A DNA stretch of 64,000 nucleotides, taken from the NCBI RefSeq assembly GCF_943193205.1, contig NZ_CALPDD010000002.1:1-64000 (forward strand), given 5' to 3'. Of the stretch, positions 60,176 through 64,000 are shown one piece after another. Positions within the stretch are counted from its first letter, which is position 1; each line of letters opens with the position of its first letter. The notes beneath the pieces were generated by a model, which saw nothing but the letters and a program-made list of their open reading frames with translations, made no database searches and was not told the origin of the DNA. The translations under genes and the position numbers were made by a program. The stretch is from Alistipes muris (lineage in GTDB: Bacteria > Bacteroidota > Bacteroidia > Bacteroidales > Rikenellaceae).

Positions 60176-60625
60176 ATGAAAAATCTCGCGCAACTCTTTG
60201 CCGGGCGCAACTGCACGGCAATCGACGCTGGCCGTTTCGACCGCTTGGGCGAATACGTCCTCGACCTCGGCCCCGAAATCCGAATCCCCGGCAAGGTTTT
60301 CTGCGGGCAGGCCCTGCATGCAACCGGAGCCGAACTTTCGTTCCAGTCGTTCGCTCCCGGGACGGAGACAGGATTCCTGCACTCCCACGAGACCCACGAG
60401 GAGCTCTATGTATTCCTCTCGGGCCACGGCGAATTCCAGGTCGACGGCTCCGTCTTCGCGGTCGGGCAGGGGTCTGTCGTGCGCGTGGCTCCCGAGGGCA
60501 GGCGCTCCGTGCGCAACAACGGCAGCGAACCGCTCGTCATGCTCTGCGTGCAGTATCGCGCCGGCACATTCACCGCCGCCGATGCCGCCGACGGCCATAT
60601 CCTGCCCGGCCCGGTCGAGTGGTAA
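60176..60625 (+). CDS. Cupin-domain protein
   Basis: 149 residues. The cupin barrel has the metal motif HSHETHEELYVFLSGHGEF (HxH, Glu) and a second motif around GSVVRVAPEGRRSVRN. This is the single-domain fold used by isomerases, oxygenases and sugar-binding proteins; no substrate is suggested. Its divergent HxlR neighbour suggests induction by a redox or aldehyde signal. Confidence 0.88.
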   Translation: MKNLAQLFAGRNCTAIDAGRFDRLGEYVLDLGPEIRIPGKVFCGQALHATGAELSFQSFAPGTETGFLHSHETHEELYVFLSGHGEFQVDGSVFAVGQGSVVRVAPEGRRSVRNNGSEPLVMLCVQYRAGTFTAADAADGHILPGPVEW

Positions 60626-60645
60626 CCACCCCTCCGCCAACACGA

Positions 60646-60670
60646 ATGCCCGCTTTCACAGCGGGCATTT
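60646..60670. terminator. Bidirectional terminator between cupin and lacI genes
   Basis: A 10-bp stem (AATGCCCGCT/AGCGGGCATT) with a 5-base loop in a convergent gap, followed by TTCTTAT on the plus strand. Confidence 0.8.
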
Positions 60671-60694
60671 CTTATAAGGTATGTGCCGAAACGT

Positions 60695-61702
60695 TTACAG
60701 CCGCTTGACGGAAGCGCTGATGACGAACTGCGCCGGCAGCTCGATGGACGCATTGGCATCGGACTGGCCGTTGATTTTCCCCATCAGAATCTTGATGGCC
60801 AGCGTGCCCATGTTGTTGATGGGCTGGCTGACATGGGTAATCGCCGGGTCGAGCAGGTCGAAGTACGACGAATTGTCGAACGACACCAGCGAAATGTCCT
60901 CGGGCACGTGCAGCCCCGATTCCCGCACCGCCTTGATGGTTCCGAGCAGAATCGTGTTGCTCATGGCGAAAATCGCCGTCGGGCGCACGCCCGAACTGAG
61001 GGCGAGTTTGGTTTCGAGATAGCCGTTGTCCACCGAGAAGCTCGCGCCCCGCACCATCGCCCGGTCGGCAAGTCCCGCGTCCTGCAACACATCCAGGTAG
61101 CCTTTCACCCGGGCTTTCACGGGCGAGGATTGCAGGTTGCCGCGGATGCAAAGAATATCACGGTGGCCGCACGCGACCAGATAGCGCACCGCCTCGACGC
61201 TCCCTTGGTAGTTGTCGGTGCAAACATACGACAGCTCCGAATTATCGTAGTGACGGTCTATCAGCACCACGGGCGTCGCAGCGTTCACGCTCTCAAGCAG
61301 CGAGGGGTCGTTGCCGCACGGCACCACGATGATTCCGTCGACCTTGTGCGACAGCAGCGACCGGATGCCCGCCTGTTCGTCGGCTTCGCTTTCGACCGAA
61401 TCGACGATGATGATGGTGTAGCCCAGGCGCTTGGCTTCGGCCGTCACGACCGACGCAATCATGGCGAAGTAGGGGTTGCCGATACACGGCACCACCAGTC
61501 CGATGGTGTGCGTGCGGTTGGTCCGCAGCCCCTTGGCCAGCAGGCTCGGCGTATAGCCGCAGCGTTTGGCTTCCGATTCGATCAGCGCAATGGTTTTGGC
61601 ACTGATGCGGTAGTCGGCGGCCTGTCCGCTCAGCACCCGCGACACGGTCGACACCGAAAAGCCCGTCCGCTGCGAAAGACTGATGATCGTCTCCTTCTTC
61701 AT
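60695..61702 (-). CDS. LacI-family transcriptional regulator
   Basis: 335 residues from the ATG at 61702. The N-terminal helix-turn-helix is IISLSQRTGFSVSTVSRVLSG, with a hinge helix at LLAKGLRTNRTHTIG. The rest is the sugar-binding periplasmic-protein-like fold (VVPCIGNPYFAMIAS). It is divergent from a ribokinase gene whose promoter carries a LacI-type palindrome, so it likely responds to ribose or a nucleoside-derived sugar. An exact TAATTTTG -7 box lies 28 bp upstream. Confidence 0.94.
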   Translation of the reverse strand: MKKETIISLSQRTGFSVSTVSRVLSGQAADYRISAKTIALIESEAKRCGYTPSLLAKGLRTNRTHTIGLVVPCIGNPYFAMIASVVTAEAKRLGYTIIIVDSVESEADEQAGIRSLLSHKVDGIIVVPCGNDPSLLESVNAATPVVLIDRHYDNSELSYVCTDNYQGSVEAVRYLVACGHRDILCIRGNLQSSPVKARVKGYLDVLQDAGLADRAMVRGASFSVDNGYLETKLALSSGVRPTAIFAMSNTILLGTIKAVRESGLHVPEDISLVSFDNSSYFDLLDPAITHVSQPINNMGTLAIKILMGKINGQSDANASIELPAQFVISASVKRL

Positions 61703-61729
61703 ACGCCCCTGATTTTTAGTATTCCACCA

Positions 61730-61737
61730 CAAAATTA
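61730..61737 (-). promoter_or_regulatory. -7 box for the lacI-type gene
   Basis: Exact TAATTTTG on the minus strand. No -33 element at the expected distance. Confidence 0.5.
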
Positions 61738-61769
61738 GCAATTTTTCCATCAAAAACCGCGGCTTTTCG

Positions 61770-61799
61770 TTGCACTTCTGAAAATTATGAATATATTTG
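61770..61799 (+). promoter_or_regulatory. Ribokinase promoter (TTG-19-TATATTTG)
   Basis: TTG (61770-61772) and an exact TATATTTG (61792-61799), 19 bases apart, 66 bp before the ATG. Confidence 0.8.
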
Positions 61800-61814
61800 C
61801 ACAAACGTTTGTGC
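61799..61814. promoter_or_regulatory. LacI-type operator on the ribokinase promoter
   Basis: The 16-bp perfect palindrome GCACAAACGTTTGTGC begins at the last base of the -7 box and covers the expected start of transcription. It resembles the RbsR/PurR-type operators (AAACGTTT core). A bound repressor here would block RNA polymerase. Confidence 0.85.
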
Positions 61815-61864
61815 TAAACAGCAACCCAACCCAAACCCCAATACCAACCCAAAAACCTGCGCAA

Positions 61865-62773
61865 ATGAACAAAATAGTCGTTTTAGGCAGTTCCAACACC
61901 GATCTCGTGGTCCGCACCGGCCGCATGCCGCTGCCCGGCGAAACCCTGCTCGGCGAGCAGTTTATGATGACGGCCGGAGGCAAGGGCGCCAATCAGGCCG
62001 TGGCGGTCGCCCGCCTGGGCGACGGCGTGACCTTCATCGCCAAAGTCGGCCGCGACATGTTCGGCGACAGCTCCGTGGCGGGCTACGAAAAGGAGGGCAT
62101 CGACACCCGCACCGTCCTGCGCGACGACACCGCCCCCTCGGGCATCGCCGTGATTACGGTCGACGCCCAGGCCGAGAACAGCATCGTCGTCGTTCCGGGC
62201 GCCAACAACAACCTCTCGAAAGCCGACGTCGACGCGCTCCGCCGCGACATCGAATCGGCGCAGTTCCTCCTCATGCAGCTCGAAACGCCCGTCGAAGTGG
62301 TGGCGCACGCCGCCGCCATGGCCCGCAAGGCCGGGGTCAAGGTGATTCTCAACCCCGCACCCGCTGCCGAGCTGCCCGCCGAGCTGCTCGACGGACTATA
62401 TATCATAACCCCCAACCGCACCGAAGGGCAGATGCTCACCGGCATCGAAATCAGCGATTGGGAGAGCGCCGAGCGGGCCGCGCAATCGTTGGTCGGCAAG
62501 GGGGTGCAGAACGTCGTCATCACCCTCGGTTCGCAGGGTGCGCTGGTCTGCGACGGCAAGAACTTCGAGCGCATCCCGGCCCGGAAAGTCAAGGCCGTCG
62601 ACACCACCGCCGCAGGCGACACCTTCAACGGCGCCATGTGCGTGGCCCTCTCCGAGGGGGCGACCCTTTCCGACGCCGTGCGGTTCGCTTCGCGCGCTTC
62701 GGCCATCGCCGTCACCCGCCTGGGCGCTCAGGCGTCGATTCCCTACCGCAAAGAGCTGGACGGCAAGGAGTAA
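61865..62773 (+). CDS. rbsK: Ribokinase
   Basis: 302 residues from the ATG at 61865 (MNKIVVLGSSNTDLVV). ATP-dependent kinase of the PfkB family. The N-terminal signature GGKGANQAVAVARLG, EAPxE-like NRTEGQMLTG and the C-terminal catalytic motif DTTAAGDTFNGAMCVAL (anion hole and catalytic Asp) fit RbsK. It phosphorylates ribose or a similar sugar for entry into the pentose phosphate pathway. Regulated by the divergent LacI protein through the operator upstream (inference). Confidence 0.94.
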   Translation: MNKIVVLGSSNTDLVVRTGRMPLPGETLLGEQFMMTAGGKGANQAVAVARLGDGVTFIAKVGRDMFGDSSVAGYEKEGIDTRTVLRDDTAPSGIAVITVDAQAENSIVVVPGANNNLSKADVDALRRDIESAQFLLMQLETPVEVVAHAAAMARKAGVKVILNPAPAAELPAELLDGLYIITPNRTEGQMLTGIEISDWESAERAAQSLVGKGVQNVVITLGSQGALVCDGKNFERIPARKVKAVDTTAAGDTFNGAMCVALSEGATLSDAVRFASRASAIAVTRLGAQASIPYRKELDGKE

Positions 62774-62904
62774 CTTTTCGGCAGACCGGGTAAGCCGCAT
62801 CCAATGCACCTTTCCGCCAAGCCGGATGCAGAGCCGAACTCGTCCAAGCCCTACCGAAACCGAAAAAGCAACATACCAACAAACTACATAAACCTACCAA
62901 CCTC

Positions 62905-64000
62905 ATGACGCACTTTTTACACCGAGTTCTCGCCGCAGGCATCGCGCTGCTGACCGCGCTGCCGCTGGCGGCACAAAACCGCACGGTGACGGGTACGGTC
63001 ACCGACGCCCGCAGCGGCGAACCCCTCGTGGGTGTTACGGTCACCATCCAGGGCACCACGCTCGGCGCCACAACCGGGCTCGACGGCGTTTATACGCTGC
63101 AGTTCCCCGCCGATTTAGCGGGGGGGGGAATCCTGCACTTCAATTATTTAGGGTATAACCCCGTCCAGGAAACCATCGGCTCGCGCACGGCCGTCGACGT
63201 ACAGTTGGCCGAGGAAGCGCGTTCGCTCGACGCCGTGGTGGTCATCGGCTACGGCACGGCCACCAAAAAGGAGCTGACCGGTTCGGTCGCCAGCCTCGGC
63301 AGCGACGACATGAACACCGGTTCGTTCACCTCCGCCGCAGGGCTCCTGCAAGGCAAGGTCGCCGGTCTCACGGTCACCAATCCCAGCGGCGGCGACCCGG
63401 CCGCTTCGTTCGAGATCATGCTGCGCGGCACCAACACCCTCGCCGCCGGGCAGGGTCCGCTGGTCATCATCGACGGCGTCGTAGGCGCCGACATCCGCAA
63501 CATCAACTTCCAGGAGGTCGAGAACATCGACGTGCTCAAGGACGGTTCGGCCGCCGCCATCTACGGCACGCGGGGTACCAACGGCGTGGTCATCATCACG
63601 ACCAAGCGCGCCAGCAAGGGTTCCACTTCGCTGGAATACGACGGACAAGTGAGCGTCCAGACCGTGCTGAACCGCGCCAAGCCCATGTCGGCCCGGGAGT
63701 TCGAGCACACCATCAACAACTACGCCCCCTCCAACGCCGGGTCGCTCTACGGCTACGACACCGACTGGTTCGACGAAATCACCCGCACCCCCATCAGCCA
63801 CAAGCACAGCGTCGCTCTCTCGGGCGGTTCCGAGAAGTTCTCCCACCGCACCATTCTCAATGTCGAGCAGAACCAGGGCTTGCAGCGCCGCAACACGGCC
63901 AACAAGTACATGTTCAAGACCAACATCCGCCAGTCGGTGCTCGACGGATGGCTCGACCTCGACTACAACGCCTTCTACACCCGGCGCGACGCCCAGCCCG
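62905..64000 (+). CDS. SusC/RagA-family TonB-dependent receptor, N-terminal part
   Basis: About 365 residues visible; the gene runs off the window. Signal peptide to PLAAQ, then a carboxypeptidase-regulatory-like domain (RTVTGTVTDARSGEPLVGVT), then the plug: LDAVVVIGYGTATKKELTGS, IMLRGTNTL and VLKDGSAAAIYGTRGTNG. It would import an oligosaccharide, sugar or nucleoside across the outer membrane, with a SusD partner expected just downstream. Nine G in a row lie in the codons for AGGG, between the regulatory domain and the plug. It follows rbsK by 131 bp, a gap with no gene or clear promoter. Confidence 0.95.
   Translation, partial: MTHFLHRVLAAGIALLTALPLAAQNRTVTGTVTDARSGEPLVGVTVTIQGTTLGATTGLDGVYTLQFPADLAGGGILHFNYLGYNPVQETIGSRTAVDVQLAEEARSLDAVVVIGYGTATKKELTGSVASLGSDDMNTGSFTSAAGLLQGKVAGLTVTNPSGGDPAASFEIMLRGTNTLAAGQGPLVIIDGVVGADIRNINFQEVENIDVLKDGSAAAIYGTRGTNGVVIITTKRASKGSTSLEYDGQVSVQTVLNRAKPMSAREFEHTINNYAPSNAGSLYGYDTDWFDEITRTPISHKHSVALSGGSEKFSHRTILNVEQNQGLQRRNTANKYMFKTNIRQSVLDGWLDLDYNAFYTRRDAQP
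63120..63128. repeat. 9-G homopolymer inside the SusC gene
   Basis: Nine G on the coding strand (GCG GGG GGG GGA); the frame is intact as sequenced. A change of one base would stop the receptor in its N-terminal domain. Confidence 0.9.

Overview
The window is chromosomal DNA from a GC-rich member of the Bacteroidales, most like Alistipes (Rikenellaceae). The evidence is: exact Bacteroidetes-type promoters (TTG or TTTG, a 19-20 nt spacer, then TAnnTTTG) in front of many genes; an almost complete lack of Shine-Dalgarno sequences; a GldE homologue; S46 (DPP11-type) and S9 dipeptidyl peptidases; DUF1573, DUF4254 and DUF4435 proteins; and a SusC/RagA TonB-dependent receptor. The species assignment is inference. 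No ribosomal operon, transposase, phage gene, CRISPR array or replication origin is visible.

Layout. 1-8.8 kb: a minus-strand division and cell-wall (dcw) block in the order murG-murC-ftsQ-ftsA-ftsZ, then gldE and a phosphopantetheinyl transferase, ending in a perfect palindrome at the left edge. ftsW and the usual upstream mur genes are absent; yifB and dnaB lie there instead. 12-23.8 kb: a small lipoprotein gene, then minus-strand housekeeping genes (comF, priA, a YitT protein, a radical SAM protein, a secreted nuclease, dtd, an RluA-type synthase, cdd, a SIMPL protein, a degenerate M23-like protein, an RlmD-like methyltransferase). 24-31.3 kb: tRNA-Leu, DPP11, maf, an FAH-family protein, lpxB, trmD, an FkbM methyltransferase and a glyoxalase II-like hydrolase. 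31.5-34 kb: an AT-richer island with a C10 (streptopain-like) protease, an unknown lipoprotein and a candidate structured RNA. 34-46.7 kb: sodB, rubredoxin, asd, a class A PBP, a very large predicted outer-membrane protein (HExxH domain + propeller + barrel), an eIF1/SUI1-like protein, DUF4435, lysC and a prolyl oligopeptidase. 46.8-57.3 kb: dapD, ogt, DPP4, an unknown protein, a LysM glucosaminidase, a DUF4254/GT9 pair, a GltD/Nfn-type two-gene flavoprotein pair and a DUF1573 protein. 57.4-60.6 kb: tRNA-Asn, tRNA-Val, a hipBA module and a divergent hxlR/cupin pair. 60.7-64 kb: a LacI regulator, a ribokinase with a LacI-type operator on its promoter, and the first third of a SusC receptor, which looks like the start of a ribose/nucleoside utilisation locus.

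How the genes fit together. The dcw genes build and position the division machinery and make lipid II. asd, lysC and dapD belong to the diaminopimelate/lysine/threonine pathway but lie in separate transcription units. Several exported peptidases (DPP11, DPP4, prolyl oligopeptidase, C10) suggest growth on peptides. Nfn-type transhydrogenase, rubredoxin and SodB fit an anaerobe that handles ferredoxin electrons and occasional oxygen.

Most notable: a long coiled coil inserted in FtsQ; a long Pro/Ala/Gln linker in FtsA; the HExxH-propeller-barrel protein; a candidate minus-strand RNA with GNRA-capped hairpins ahead of the C10 protease; three 9-G tracts, two of them inside exported-protein genes; and inverted pairs of AT-rich simple repeats in several intergenic gaps. 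All readings are by eye; no alignments or database searches were run.
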